This document shows, one piece after another, positions 5,949 to 5,983 of a stretch of DNA of 5,983 nucleotides. A model generated the notes under the pieces. It searched no databases, was not told where the DNA came from, and worked only from the letters and a program-made list of their open reading frames with translations. The position numbers were made by a program, and so were the translations under genes. The DNA comes from an uncultured bacterium. Lineage in GTDB: Bacteria > Acidobacteriota > Thermoanaerobaculia > Multivoradales > JAHEKO01. The stretch lies in assembly GCA_938016625.1 (NCBI GenBank), contig CALILB010000122.1, forward strand, positions 1 through 5,983, in the 5' to 3' direction. Positions within the stretch are counted from its first letter, which is position 1. Each line of letters opens with the position of its first letter.

Positions 5949-5983
5949 TTAATAGGTCGTGTCACCGGCCGTGTCCACGGCTT
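5949..5983 (-). CDS. possible 3' end of an upstream gene (partial, unidentified)
   Basis: Reading leftwards from the window edge, one minus-strand frame gives AVDTAGDTTY and then a TAA stop at 5949-5951. Most codons in this frame end in G or C, as in the neighbouring genes. The gene body lies outside the window, so the product cannot be named. A second frame also stays open, to a TGA slightly further on, so the reading frame is not certain. The GC-rich palindrome about 35 nt past the stop would fit the end of a transcription unit. Confidence 0.25.
   Translation of the reverse strand, partial: AVDTAGDTTY

Overview
The window is GC-rich DNA and almost all of it is coding. Every gene lies on the minus strand, so transcription runs from the right end (position 5983) to the left end (position 1). 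The content is one compact gene cluster for System II (Ccs/Res-type) cytochrome c biogenesis, the membrane machinery that exports heme and attaches it to CXXCH motifs of c-type cytochromes outside the cytoplasmic membrane. Together with good Shine-Dalgarno sites, frequent GTG starts and high-GC third codon positions, this suggests a GC-rich diderm bacterium that makes many or unusual c-type cytochromes, for example an acidobacterial or 'deltaproteobacterial' lineage. That placement is inference; no taxonomic marker gene is present.

Layout in transcription order. (1) 5949-5983 may hold the last codons of an upstream gene, followed by a GC-rich palindrome (5892-5914) that resembles a terminator. 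(2) 4849-5841 is a short, divergent ResB-like membrane protein. (3) 4307-4852 is a 181-residue membrane-anchored protein of unknown function that overlaps both neighbours by 4 nt. (4) 2925-4310 is a canonical ResB with the membrane histidine. (5) 2110-2922 is a canonical CcsA with the tryptophan-rich heme-handling motif, starting 2 nt after ResB. (6) A 92-nt gap (2018-2109) carries one copy of a hairpin repeat. (7) 728-2017 is a second full-length ResB. (8) 1-728 is a second, divergent CcsA, cut by the window edge before its C-terminus.

The cluster therefore holds two complete ResB-CcsA pairs plus a third, histidine-less ResB paralogue and one accessory protein. ResB and CcsA are known to form a heme export and ligation complex. 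The first pair keeps the expected histidines and tryptophans. The second pair keeps the ResB histidine, but its CcsA has an altered WWD motif and lacks one expected membrane histidine. This fits specialisation of the second synthase, for instance for a particular multiheme cytochrome; that is inference. A near-identical 27-nt hairpin repeat occurs twice: in the gap before the second ResB and, in frame, inside the second ccsA gene.
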